Assembly (NCBI GenBank): GCA_948976265.1
Contig: CARFUA010000015.1
Span: 1-23,767, forward strand
Source of the DNA: an uncultured Clostridia bacterium
GTDB taxonomy: Bacteria; Bacillota; Clostridia; TANB77; CAG-508
DNA: 23,767 nucleotides
Reading direction: 5' to 3'
Below the pieces are notes generated by a model. That model was not told the DNA's origin and did no database searches. It was given only the letters and a program-made list of their open reading frames with translations. Shown here piece after piece: positions 1 through 8,555 of the stretch. Each line of letters begins with the position of its first letter. The stretch's first letter is position 1. A program made the position numbers and the translations under genes.

Positions 1-492
1 TGCTTCAATATTCTTAAAAATTTTTTTCAGTAATAATGCCTTATTTAATTCTTTACTATTGTTTTTAATCTTTCTAATAATTTTTATTAAAAACAAGCCA
101 GAACCACAAGAAGGCTCAAGTATATGTGTGTTTTCATCTATTTTTACATTATTAATCATATAATCGATAATATCATTAGAGCGAGTATAAAAACTACCAC
201 AATTCTTTTTATACTCTGATGACATTGTATTTTCGTATAAATAACCAACAATGTCATTTTCATTTGTACTAGAAAAATAATCTATTAAAGCTATTGCTTC
301 TTCACTATCATAATCATATTCGATTTCTTTAAAAATATATGGATAAACATTCTTTAATATATCATCTCCATTAAATTCTTCTGTTCTAATTTTAGATATT
401 AAAAAGCAATTTATTAAAATACTGAATATTTCCTCTAATGAATATTGTTTTTTTATTTTATTTATAAAATTTAAAATATTTTGATTACTCAT
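1..492 (-). CDS. N6-adenine DNA methyltransferase, N-terminal part (gene runs off window)
   Basis: Open reading frame entering from the left edge; only the first 164 codons are present. The sequence shows GSFYTRSNDIIDYM followed by ILEPSCGSG at about residues 137-143. This matches the target-recognition/FYTP-like element and SAM-binding motif I of the N6_Mtase family (type I HsdM or type IIG enzymes). The catalytic NPPY-type motif would lie beyond position 1. The ATG at 492 is preceded by AAAGGAA at a usable distance. In this family the protein methylates adenine in a recognition site, normally paired with a restriction activity; no partner is visible here. An OLD nuclease and a YhcG nuclease lie a few kb away, which suggests a defence neighbourhood. 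Family call is good, subtype is unknown. Confidence 0.8.
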   Translation of the reverse strand, partial: MSNQNILNFINKIKKQYSLEEIFSILINCFLISKIRTEEFNGDDILKNVYPYIFKEIEYDYDSEEAIALIDYFSSTNENDIVGYLYENTMSSEYKKNCGSFYTRSNDIIDYMINNVKIDENTHILEPSCGSGLFLIKIIRKIKNNSKELNKALLLKKIFKNIEA

Positions 493-713
493 TATTTAAT
501 CTATTCCTTTCATTTATTATTTTATATCATACATTTTTTATTTTTTCAACACTATTACGAATATTTGTTTTATTTTTTCTGTAAATTATTCTTATACATA
601 TATAATTTCACTAAAAACAATTTCCTCAGCTTGACTTTTTATAGAGTTCATAGTTCCTACCCAATAAAGAATATCTGTATTTTTCATATCTTCTGTCAAA
701 TCGCTTTTAGCTT

Positions 714-980
714 TTAACTCGCTAATAATTTGTTGTACTCTAATATCTGCTGTTTCTTGTATTTCTTAAGATATGTATTTAATGTTCCCTCCATTAGCAT
801 TATAGTATAATCAGCTTTTTTGTATTCTTTCAAATATTTCAATCTCATTCTTCCATACTTATTTAAAATAATTTTTTCTTGTTTAGGTATTGCTAGGTTT
901 GGTATATAATAATCTCCCTCTAAATTATATTCAATACCTGTTCTTTTATCAATTTTTGTTTTTGGTAATTCATTATTCAT
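714..980 (-). CDS. TnpV-like transposon-encoded protein
   Basis: Small basic protein of 88 residues. The order NLEGDYYIPNL, then KYGRMRLKYLKEYKKADYT, then a helical tail is the pattern of the TnpV family found in Clostridium mobilisable elements; its biochemical role is unknown. The frame is open further upstream, but the start at 980 is preferred: AAAAGGAGG sits 9 bases before that ATG and overlaps the end of the upstream relaxase gene, so the two are probably translationally coupled. A second, divergently placed TnpV-like gene lies on the other side of the relaxase at 2576. Confidence 0.75.
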   Translation of the reverse strand: MNNELPKTKIDKRTGIEYNLEGDYYIPNLAIPKQEKIILNKYGRMRLKYLKEYKKADYTIMLMEGTLNTYLKKYKKQQILEYNKLLAS

Positions 981-996
981 AGATTTTTTCCTCCTT

Positions 997-2388
997 TTAA
1001 AATCTTGTATCATTATTTTTCTTTTTACTTTTAGTTAGTTTGTTTTCATCTGGTATAGTTACTTTTCTAGCAATATTATTTGCAATTTCATTATCATTGT
1101 TGTCGAATATGCCATTTTTATATAGGTCATCACTAACAATTTTATAGTTATTATCTTTATCATAGCAAATTCGTTTATGAAAGTGGCTCATAATACTATG
1201 CCAAAAGGCTTTAAATTTCTGCAATTCTTGTTTTAGTTTTTCTTTTTCAGTTTGTAACTTGCCTATAATTTTATCTTTAGTAGATATTTCATTTTTTAGA
1301 CTGCCGATTTCATTATCTTTTAATTCTATTTCATATTTAAGTGAACGATTTTGCTTTTCTATTTCAAAAGCAGAATGTTCAAAATCTTTAATCGCCATAT
1401 TTAAGTCATTTACACTTCTAATAGTTTTAGTAGTATCTTTTACCTTATTTGTGTAATCTTTTATTATTTGGACATCCTCGTTTGAAATAACCATATTATT
1501 TTTATTTAGTTTAGTAGGTTTTAAATTATCTAGTATGGTTTTTATATCTTTAGTTGTATTATCTAGTTTTTTAGTTTGATTATTGGCTTCTGCTAGTTTT
1601 TTCTCTTTCTGTTCCAGTTGTTTTTTTATTTGTCTGTAATCTCCCATATCTTTAATATCTATATCTTGATTTCTTCCTTTTTTCTTTTGTTTTAGTATAG
1701 AAGTCTTTTCATAGTGTTTATTATATGATTTTATACAACAAACTCTCATTTCGTCTTGTATTCGTTGCAAAGACTCTTTTGTAAATACTTTTGACTTTGC
1801 AGGTTGCTTTTTCATACCTTTCTTGTAACCATCTTTTACAGGAATACCAACTAAATGTAGATGTGGAGATAGTTCATCAAAATGTATTACTGCATTTGCA
1901 ACTTTAAATTCTGGTACAATTCTCATCAAGTCTAATACTTGTTCTTTGTAAACATATCTCATATTCATTCTATAATCTAAATTTTTATTATTCCAAAAGT
2001 CCATATCTCCAAGTTCAATTATTAGTTCACAAGCCAAGTCTTTTTGCTTATCTTGTGATATATGCTTAAAATAGTTATCTATCTTTCTATCTTTACGAGT
2101 TTGCTTATTATTATATTCTAGTCTTGCTCCTTCAAATTCTTGTAAATATAGGTCTTGAACATCTTGATATAAGTTATCTGTTCCATATAAAATGTAAATA
2201 TTATCTTTATTATTATCATAATCTCTTAAATTGTGTTTATTCACTTTCGATAGCTGTGTTGCATTTTGTATTCCATTGTTTGCAAATGATGTTTCTCCAG
2301 ATGGATTGTTTTTTGCAACTTTTTTAGCTTTAGTAGTTTTGTTTTTATCACTACCTAAGTGAATAGAATATGCTAATTCTTCGCTCAT
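997..2388 (-). CDS. mobV: MobV (Mob/Pre) family relaxase
   Basis: Relaxase that would nick the transfer origin and lead strand transfer of a mobilisable element. The 463-residue protein has the MobV signature around residues 168-178 (HFDE then SPHLHLVGIPV): a histidine-rich metal site next to conserved acidic residues. This is followed by a Lys-rich stretch (KGMKKQPAKSKVFTKESL) typical of Mob_Pre proteins. The C-terminal half is a long coiled coil (about 255-400), as usual for dimerising MobV enzymes. The ATG at 2388 has AAAGGAGG just upstream. A perfect-arm hairpin at 2421-2449, directly upstream, is a good oriT candidate. The stop codon lies 16 bases before the TnpV start. No in-frame CGG codon. 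Confidence 0.9.
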   Translation of the reverse strand: MSEELAYSIHLGSDKNKTTKAKKVAKNNPSGETSFANNGIQNATQLSKVNKHNLRDYDNNKDNIYILYGTDNLYQDVQDLYLQEFEGARLEYNNKQTRKDRKIDNYFKHISQDKQKDLACELIIELGDMDFWNNKNLDYRMNMRYVYKEQVLDLMRIVPEFKVANAVIHFDELSPHLHLVGIPVKDGYKKGMKKQPAKSKVFTKESLQRIQDEMRVCCIKSYNKHYEKTSILKQKKKGRNQDIDIKDMGDYRQIKKQLEQKEKKLAEANNQTKKLDNTTKDIKTILDNLKPTKLNKNNMVISNEDVQIIKDYTNKVKDTTKTIRSVNDLNMAIKDFEHSAFEIEKQNRSLKYEIELKDNEIGSLKNEISTKDKIIGKLQTEKEKLKQELQKFKAFWHSIMSHFHKRICYDKDNNYKIVSDDLYKNGIFDNNDNEIANNIARKVTIPDENKLTKSKKKNNDTRF

Positions 2389-2420
2389 CTTTTTCCTCCT
2401 TTAGAACTTGCTTCGTAGCA

Positions 2421-2449
2421 TAGGAATTTGACTTTAGTCAATATTCCTA
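2421..2449. repeat. Inverted repeat upstream of relaxase, candidate oriT hairpin
   Basis: Two arms, AGGAATTTGACT and AGTCAATATTCCT, pair around a 2-base loop with one bulged base. The site is 33 bases upstream of the MobV relaxase start. MobV relaxases usually nick beside a short hairpin immediately upstream of their own gene, so position and shape suggest oriT. I cannot assign the nick site. It could instead be a transcriptional operator. Confidence 0.45.
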
Positions 2450-2575
2450 ACCCAGTAGACTTAAGTTAAGTACACTTTAATTTTTATTAAAAATATATTT
2501 TATAAAAGACAGCTTTAGCAGATATAAAATTATAGTTCTAAAAGTAGTGAAATTAAATTTTAGGAGGATTTAGTT

Positions 2576-2938
2576 ATGCTAGAGATAACTTATCACAAAG
2601 AAGGAGATTTTTTCGTTCCTGACTTATATTTGGAAAAGGAAGATTACGAAAATGATTATATTATTGGAAAGTATGGTCATTTAAGATTAGAATATTTGAG
2701 AAATCATAAGAAAGCAGAATATATAATAATGTTTATGAACAAGACTTTAAGGAAACATATTGTTGAAACTGATAAACAAGCTAAACAAAGATTTGAAATA
2801 CTTATGAAACAAATGCTAGAGAAAAATCCTATTGATGAGAACTTGAAGGATACTGACCCTTTAAAATGGGCTGGACTTATGAATAATTATAAATATTCAG
2901 TTGAAGAAATTATTTTTAAAGAATTTATATTTAACTAA
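2576..2938 (+). CDS. TnpV-like transposon-encoded protein (second copy)
   Basis: 120-residue protein with the same architecture as the TnpV-like gene at 714-980: HKEGDFFVPDLYL, then GKYGHLRLEYLRNHKKAEY. It has a longer acidic C-terminal tail, so it is a diverged paralogue rather than a recent duplicate. The ATG at 2576 follows TAGGAGG by about 8 bases. It is transcribed away from the relaxase, and the intervening region (2389-2575) holds the hairpin candidate for oriT. Function of the family is not established. Confidence 0.7.
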   Translation: MLEITYHKEGDFFVPDLYLEKEDYENDYIIGKYGHLRLEYLRNHKKAEYIIMFMNKTLRKHIVETDKQAKQRFEILMKQMLEKNPIDENLKDTDPLKWAGLMNNYKYSVEEIIFKEFIFN

Positions 2939-2945
2939 TATTTAA

Positions 2946-2965
2946 GGAGTAGCATAAGCTACTCC
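2946..2965. terminator. Hairpin between convergent genes
   Basis: Perfect 8-bp stem (GGAGTAGC / GCTACTCC) with an ATAA loop, just after the TnpV-like stop and before the end of the convergent OLD-nuclease gene. There is no strong T tract on either side, so termination is inferred mainly from position. Confidence 0.4.
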
Positions 2966-2983
2966 AAGTTCCTTGATACACAT

Positions 2984-4762
2984 TTAATTTAGCCATTTTC
3001 CTATGATTTTATCAAAATGGTCAAGTGTTTCATCACTATATTTATATTCATTATTTTCAACCCTTTTTAGCAATTCTAACGAATAATATGCTTTTTCACC
3101 AGAATAGTCTTCATTGTTTATTCCTATATTATTTTTGTCTTCTTCTGAAAATAAGCCTTCAATTGAAAAATTGAGATTATTATTTTCTTTGTTGGTTCCA
3201 TCAACAAACTTTATATCATTTAAATCAACTAATAATTTGTTAGTTAAAACCTTATATTCCTTTCTTCCTTCTTTATCTTGATCAATGAGAATTTTATATT
3301 TATATCCCCATCCAATTAATATTGAAATAATATTATGAATATTATCAACTCCAGAAGAAGGTATTATATTATATTCTTTCTTATAGCGATTTTGCATTAA
3401 AAAAGCTTTTAAATAATTGTAATCAGAAATTCCTTCAGTTATTATATTTACTTTTTTACTATCCATAGCTGTAAAGCTATATCCCATATTCATTCCTATT
3501 GCAGTTAAAATTGGAGTAATTGTTTCTTTTTTTGAACTCATTTTATGAGGCAATGAATAATATCTATTCCCAATATTACTATTGCCCGAATCATCTTTTA
3601 TAATTGTTCTCGTTCTATATAAATCATTTTGATATATCATACTTGGTAATTGAGTAGTATATATTATTTGATTATCCTTTGATGTGAAATCTTCAAATAA
3701 ATTTAATATTTCTTTTTGTGCATTAACGTGTAGATATACTCCTGGTTCATCTAATAGGACAACGTAATTTTCTATATCATATTTTTGAGTTTTGGCTAAT
3801 AATTGTATATACATATTTAGATACCATTTTAACCCATTACTTCTTTCACTCAAATTCAAATATTTATTATTAGTTTTAACAACAAAATTTAATGAATCCA
3901 TATCAAAATTAACTCTAAGTTTTACTTTCTCTTGTTTGTAAAATTTATTAAATTCTGTTATTATCGTTTCAATTTTACTGTTTATTTCTTCTACAAAATT
4001 ATATTTATCATCATCTTGTGACAGCTTCCAATAACCCATTAAACTATTAAAGTCTATTCCAATAGTTTTCAATAAATACTTTAGCATTTGCTTTGATTGT
4101 GTATTATCTTCTAAATATTTTCGTGTATACTTTGTTTTAAGCCCAATATCATCTAAAAGAATAAATCGTGGAAATATAGAATGGAATTTCATTAAATATT
4201 CTCTACATTCTTTTAAACATTGTATAAAATCTTCATAAGTTGAATTGTTTTCTAATGATGAAATTATATTATCTATATATGTATAATTTATAAATACTTT
4301 TGACTCAGCATTGTTAATCATTTTAATAATATTGCTAAATTGTTTTCTTTTATTTTCATCATTGAAATAAATATTTTTATTTAATTCGTTCATTCTTTCT
4401 CTGCTTGTTTGAAAATTCTTATCATTACTTATTATTTCTGTCAATCCTCCATCAATGTCTATATCATATTGATCATTAATAGTAATAATAGTATCTTTTA
4501 TTGATTTATAAATATTTTCTTCACTTTTATATGGAATTAGAACTAATGATATTGATGGCTTTTTCATATTATTTTTATTATTATTTTTAAAATAATTTGT
4601 ATCATTTATCCCTGTTAACTCTAATTTGCCAATTGCTTGTATTAAGTTACTTTTTCCAGATTCATTTTTTCCAACTATTGTATTGATATTATCCAAATCT
4701 ATCCTATTATTTTCTTCTGCAAAAGATTTAAAATTTTGTATTTTTACTGATTTTACTTTCAT
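2984..4762 (-). CDS. OLD-family ATP-dependent nuclease (AAA ATPase with TOPRIM)
   Basis: 592-residue protein. It has a Walker A motif (GKNESGKSN, residues 31-39), an ABC-type signature region (LSERSNGLKW), a Walker B (VVLLDEPGVYLHV) and a C-terminal TOPRIM domain with NIITEGISDYNYL and LIDQDKEG. This is the layout of OLD (overcoming lysogenization defect) nucleases, in which ATP hydrolysis gates a TOPRIM metal-dependent nuclease. Relatives act in phage defence, alone or with partners (for example GajA of Gabija). No UvrD-like GajB partner is adjacent, so a stand-alone class 1 OLD is more likely. AAAAGGAG precedes the ATG at 4762. No in-frame CGG codon. Confidence 0.85.
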   Translation of the reverse strand: MKVKSVKIQNFKSFAEENNRIDLDNINTIVGKNESGKSNLIQAIGKLELTGINDTNYFKNNNKNNMKKPSISLVLIPYKSEENIYKSIKDTIITINDQYDIDIDGGLTEIISNDKNFQTSRERMNELNKNIYFNDENKRKQFSNIIKMINNAESKVFINYTYIDNIISSLENNSTYEDFIQCLKECREYLMKFHSIFPRFILLDDIGLKTKYTRKYLEDNTQSKQMLKYLLKTIGIDFNSLMGYWKLSQDDDKYNFVEEINSKIETIITEFNKFYKQEKVKLRVNFDMDSLNFVVKTNNKYLNLSERSNGLKWYLNMYIQLLAKTQKYDIENYVVLLDEPGVYLHVNAQKEILNLFEDFTSKDNQIIYTTQLPSMIYQNDLYRTRTIIKDDSGNSNIGNRYYSLPHKMSSKKETITPILTAIGMNMGYSFTAMDSKKVNIITEGISDYNYLKAFLMQNRYKKEYNIIPSSGVDNIHNIISILIGWGYKYKILIDQDKEGRKEYKVLTNKLLVDLNDIKFVDGTNKENNNLNFSIEGLFSEEDKNNIGINNEDYSGEKAYYSLELLKRVENNEYKYSDETLDHFDKIIGKWLN

Positions 4763-4838
4763 AAATTGCTCCTTTTTAGTTTACATCATCATTAATCCAA
4801 ATATATATCTGCATTTTGTTGTTTTCTTCTAATAAATC

Positions 4839-5934
4839 CTACTCATCATTATTTTCATTTTTTTCTTGTTGTTGTATTTCAAATATAGCTTTTTGACTTT
4901 CTATTTCTGCTTTTAGTTGTTCTTCTGTTGGCAAATATGTTTTATATTTTGTTGCAAATAATTGCTCATTTCCGTGTAAAACTGAATATCTTGCAACATC
5001 TGCATCTGTATCAGTACAAAGTAAAATTCCAATTGTTGGATTATCATCTTTAGCTTTCTTTAATTCATCATACATTCTTACATACATATCCATTTGTCCT
5101 ATGTCTTGATGTGTTACTTGATTAGTTTTTAAATCTATCAATACAAAACATTTTAGGATATAGTTGTAAAAGACTAAATCTATGTAATAATCTCCTTTTT
5201 CTGTACGAATATGTTGTTGTCTTTCAACAAAAGCATAGCCTTTTCCGAAGTTCCATTAAAAATTTTTGTAAATTATTTATAATACTTGTTTCTAGTTCTG
5301 TTTCTGTATAAGTATCTTCTAATGAAAACCCTAAAAATTCTGCTATCAATGGATTTTTGATAAATTCTAGTTTGTCCATTAAATAATGTTCTTTGTTTTT
5401 TTCTCTCATTTCTTCAATTACAGGTTCTTTAACTTGTGATTTCAATAATCTATAATAGTATTGAGAAGAAATGTTCCTTTGTAAAGTTCTTACACTCCAA
5501 GTCTGTTCAGCTGTTTCTTTTTCATACCACTCTCTAGCTTTTACATCTTCAACCTGCAACAAAGTTTTATAATGAGTCCAAGACAGTATATTAGATTTTG
5601 CATTCACTGAGTGCAAAATGTTTGGAAAAGTTTTGTAAAATTGTAAAAAATAGTATAAATTTCTTATTTCAAAGCCTTTTCCATATTCTTTTTTTAATTC
5701 TTTAGACAATTTTTTTAATATCTCTGTACCATAGTCTGCTCTATTTTCGCCTTTTAATTCTTCTTCAGCAATTCTATAACCAATAAACCAATTTCTTTCT
5801 ACTAATGCAATATTTACTGATTGATAAGCATAATTCTGTGCTGATTCAATAATAGAACATATATCTTTTACTACATTATCTGTATTTTGATATTTAATAA
5901 TCATGGAATTATTATCTTTCTTTTCTAAATCCAT
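4839..5934 (-). CDS. yhcG: YhcG/DUF1016 PDDEXK nuclease, needs +1 shift at an in-frame CGG
   Basis: Two overlapping frames together encode one YhcG-family protein. The first 229 codons (from ATG 5934) give the DUF1016 N-terminal helical domain, with TWSVRTLQRNISSQYYYRLL. They end at ...FLMEL then CGG A, after which frame 0 stops at TGA 7 codons on. Skipping the C at 5247 gives ...FLMEL-GKGYAFVERQ, then KGDYYIDLVFYN and CFVLIDLKT, the PDDEXK catalytic core (D...D-x-K), through to the stop at 4839. The joined protein has 364 residues, typical for the family. YhcG nucleases often sit in restriction-modification loci, which fits the methyltransferase and OLD nuclease nearby. Without the shift the nuclease core is lost. 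Alternative: a pseudogene with a one-base insertion. Confidence 0.85.
5244..5247 (-). other. Putative +1 recoding site CGGA (YhcG nuclease)
   Basis: Frame 0 reads GAA CTT CGG AAA AGG; the protein family demands GAA CTT GGA AAA GGC. The C at 5247 is surplus, and the Gly so restored is the conserved first Gly of the ELGKG motif. One of five sites in the window with the same form. Confidence 0.7.
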
Positions 5935-5961
5935 TATTTACCTACTTTCTTATTTTAAATT

Positions 5962-6531
5962 TTAACTAACAAATAATACATCTATTATGTTTTTATATCT
6001 ATCTTTTAATATTCCTCTAGTTCTTGAACTTAACTTATTATAATCTCTTTCTAATTTTTTTCTAACATATTCTTTCCCATCTGATATAGATAAATTCATT
6101 TCTTTATAAACTAAAGAAAATAATGATGGTATGCAATCAAAATGTGCTATTACATCTGCATCTGCTACACATTGTTCTTCTATTGTATTTCGTGGTCTAT
6201 CTTTGCTTCCTCTATGATTTAATACACAGTTCTTAACTAGCTCTATTCTTTCTTTAGGATAATTTAGTTCCGTTAATAATTGTTCTGCAATTTCTGCTCC
6301 ATAAATATGATGTTGTTCTCTTTCTCCATACTCTGATGGCATTGCTATATCATGTAATAATGCTCCTAATTCTACTATTTCAACATCTGCTCCATATTCT
6401 TTTGCTAGTTTTACTGCATTTTCAACTACATATTTTATATGTTCATTCCAAAAATCGTATCCATCTTTTTCTTTTGACTTTTCACATCTAATTAGTAATT
6501 CTTCTTTTATTTTTTCTGTAACTTCACTCAT
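5962..6531 (-). CDS. HD-domain metal-dependent phosphohydrolase
   Basis: 189-residue protein with an HD-superfamily pattern. The HD dyad is in LGALLHDIAMPSEYG; downstream are a histidine pair in the HHIYGAEIA segment, then LNHRGSK and ADADVIAHFD. These would bind a divalent metal and hydrolyse a phosphate ester; the substrate is unknown. The frame is open further upstream, but the ATG at 6531 has TTTAGGAGG 7 bases before it and is the preferred start. It lies 23 bases after the PHP gene and is likely co-transcribed with it. Confidence 0.8.
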   Translation of the reverse strand: MSEVTEKIKEELLIRCEKSKEKDGYDFWNEHIKYVVENAVKLAKEYGADVEIVELGALLHDIAMPSEYGEREQHHIYGAEIAEQLLTELNYPKERIELVKNCVLNHRGSKDRPRNTIEEQCVADADVIAHFDCIPSLFSLVYKEMNLSISDGKEYVRKKLERDYNKLSSRTRGILKDRYKNIIDVLFVS

Positions 6532-6554
6532 ATATTGACCTCCTAAATTTTTCA

Positions 6555-7427
6555 TTACAACCATTCTTCTATAATTTCTTTAGAAATGTTTAGATTACCT
6601 CTTCCAATGCCTATCTCTATATCTGGCTTTGGATTTCCATGATAATCACTTCCACCACTAATATATAAATTATTTTTTCTAGCATATTCTACTAAAATGT
6701 CCTTTTTATTATCATCTGCTGATGATGGATGAAAACACTCTATTCCATCTAACTCTGATTCTTTTCTTAAATCATTTATAAATCCAATTGTATTTTCAAA
6801 TTTATACTCAAATGGATGAGCTAAAAATGCTTTCCCTCCTGCTTTATGAATAATATCTATTACTTCTCTATGTTTCGGTCTAAATTCTATATGATTCATA
6901 AAGTAACTACTTTCTGGATTTGCTAAACCTTTTCTAAAAAATATACTAAATGATTCTGTAAATTCTCCTAGTATTTTATGATTTTCTTTATGTGCCATTA
7001 CTTCGTTGTAAATTGGTATTTCTACATATTCTGATGCTTTTTTAGGTTTTTTTATTTTACTTTCATCATATATAAGTCCATGTTTATCACATATATCAAA
7101 TAATCTTTTACGGAATATTTCTTGTTGTTCCTTTAATTTATCTTCTGAATAATATTTCTCACACCATTCATTTATTATGGTTGGATTTATATTATATGCT
7201 AATATTTCAATACTTTTATTTTGAAATACTGCATGTAACTCTGTCCCCTTTATAATCTTACCACTAAAGATTTTATTGTTTTTTAATGCTTGCTCATCAT
7301 ATTGTTTACAAGTATCATGATCTGTTATTGAAATATATTCTAATTTTCTTTCTTGACACATTTTTAAAACTTCTTCTACTGTTTTATCTCCATCTGAATA
7401 TATTGTGTGCATATGTATATCTATCAT
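6555..7427 (-). CDS. PHP-domain phosphoesterase
   Basis: 290-residue protein. The N-terminus carries the PHP metal-binding pattern IDIHMHTIYSDG, then YISITDHDT. Later come FLAHPFEYK and SGGSDYHGNPKP, supplying the remaining histidine and aspartate ligands. Stand-alone PHP proteins of this type (YciV/RNase AM-like) are metal-dependent phosphoesterases acting on nucleotides or 5' ends of RNA; the exact substrate cannot be told from sequence. The ATG at 7427 is chosen over the TTG at 7442 because GGAGAAG lies 9 bases before it. First gene of a two-gene unit with the HD hydrolase. Confidence 0.8.
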   Translation of the reverse strand: MIDIHMHTIYSDGDKTVEEVLKMCQERKLEYISITDHDTCKQYDEQALKNNKIFSGKIIKGTELHAVFQNKSIEILAYNINPTIINEWCEKYYSEDKLKEQQEIFRKRLFDICDKHGLIYDESKIKKPKKASEYVEIPIYNEVMAHKENHKILGEFTESFSIFFRKGLANPESSYFMNHIEFRPKHREVIDIIHKAGGKAFLAHPFEYKFENTIGFINDLRKESELDGIECFHPSSADDNKKDILVEYARKNNLYISGGSDYHGNPKPDIEIGIGRGNLNISKEIIEEWL

Positions 7428-8160
7428 AGTTTTCTTCTCCAATCAATTTAATAATATTATGTGTCAATTATACCAGTAACGTTGACTTTTTTCAATTGAT
7501 TTTTTGGATTTTATTGACATTTACATAAAAAGATGATATATAATATATGTATTTAATAATACACTGAAAAATTAATAGACACAAAACACTGATTAGTAAG
7601 GGATACAATAAAATATTTTCTATCTTTCTCCTAAATTGAAAATTAAGATTTGTAGGAAACTTACTAATCCAATGCGTTGAAATATATTTTGGCTGGTTTA
7701 GAATGAATAGTATGTAAAATGTCCAGCAGTGGTTAAGACCAATTAGCATGTTTCAAGTAAAACTCACTACTTTGCAAAAAAATTGCAATATTGGTAGTTT
7801 TATTTGTTGTGCCTAATGGGTCTTTTTGTTATGCTAAAAAAGACTATATAGGTATTGCTCTATATTCTTACGAAGCATAGCAAAAAGATACTGAAAAAAT
7901 TTTATGCTAGGTAGCAGAAAAATTTTTCAGTATTCAGAATAATATTTGAATGGAAATGAAAATATTATTTTGATTTGGCGAAGCCAAACATAAATTATCT
8001 ATCGCAAGATTAGATAATTTATGAGCCCTCCGCTAGGAGCCCATTGGCATCTTTCCAAAACGAAGTTTTGAAAGTGTCATAGTGGGTTACATACTTTCGT
8101 TAGAAAGTTATGTAACAGCTCCCTTCGGTCGCTACTTGCTACCTACAGAAAGGAAATATA
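7428..8160. other. Long non-coding interval between PHP gene and recombination module
   Basis: I see no convincing gene in 7428-7887. A short minus-strand frame at 7492-7749 has no clear ribosome site or family features. The right half (7888-8115) is packed with hairpins and is listed separately. The interval probably includes an element boundary, because gene content changes from nucleases and hydrolases to recombinases. Confidence 0.5.
7888..8115. repeat. Run of consecutive hairpins upstream of recombination genes
   Basis: At least five inverted repeats follow one another. (a) About 7888-7933: ATACTGAAAAA with its complement. (b) An AATAATATTT/AAATATTATT pair starting near 7940. (c) TTTGGCGAAGCCAAA near 7974. 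(d) 7990-8022: perfect 12-bp arms ATAAATTATCTA / TAGATAATTTAT. (e) The CAAAACGAAGTTTTG core near 8056, then GTTACAT...ATGTAAC arms at 8086-8115. Such clustered secondary structure suggests a single-strand origin, transfer-related DNA or a recombinase or att region. It may also belong to a structured leader RNA for the downstream genes. Confidence 0.5.
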
Positions 8161-8442
8161 TTGGACAAGAACAAAACAAATATAACTAGTGAAAAAATAT
8201 ATAGAATTGAACTAACTAATGAAGAATATGAATTTTTAGAAAATTTAAAAATTGAGTTTTGTAATAAACTTTCAAAAATGAGCAATGAAGAAATCACAGA
8301 ATATTTAAAAAGTTTTTATCCAGAACAGAATTTGAACTTTGAAAAAGAAATAAAAGATACTGTTTATAAAGTAAATACCTATTTTAACAAGGATTCAGAA
8401 CACACAATACTAACTAGATTTTTTGAAATCTTCCAAAAGTAA
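8161..8442 (+). CDS. Small hypothetical protein of the recombination module
   Basis: 93-residue acidic/lysine-rich helical protein (SEKIYRIELTNEEYEFLENL near the N-terminus), not recognised. It starts at TTG 8161, with AGAAAGGA about 6 bases upstream, and is followed 113 bases later by the first serine recombinase on the same strand. Position suggests a mobile-element accessory or regulatory protein; function unknown. No methionine start is available in the frame near the ribosome site. Confidence 0.5.
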   Translation: MDKNKTNITSEKIYRIELTNEEYEFLENLKIEFCNKLSKMSNEEITEYLKSFYPEQNLNFEKEIKDTVYKVNTYFNKDSEHTILTRFFEIFQK

Positions 8443-8555
8443 TATTTTTGTATTGAATTTTTAGTTTGGAATATGGTATATTATAAACACTACTTGAAAT
8501 GAAGTAGCTATAATTTTATATCGTATTTCAAGCTGTCTAAAGAAAGGAGTAAATT

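Noticed and set aside
7492..7749. 85-residue minus-strand frame
   Set aside because: Low-complexity, no ribosome site, no family features; likely chance in AT-rich DNA.
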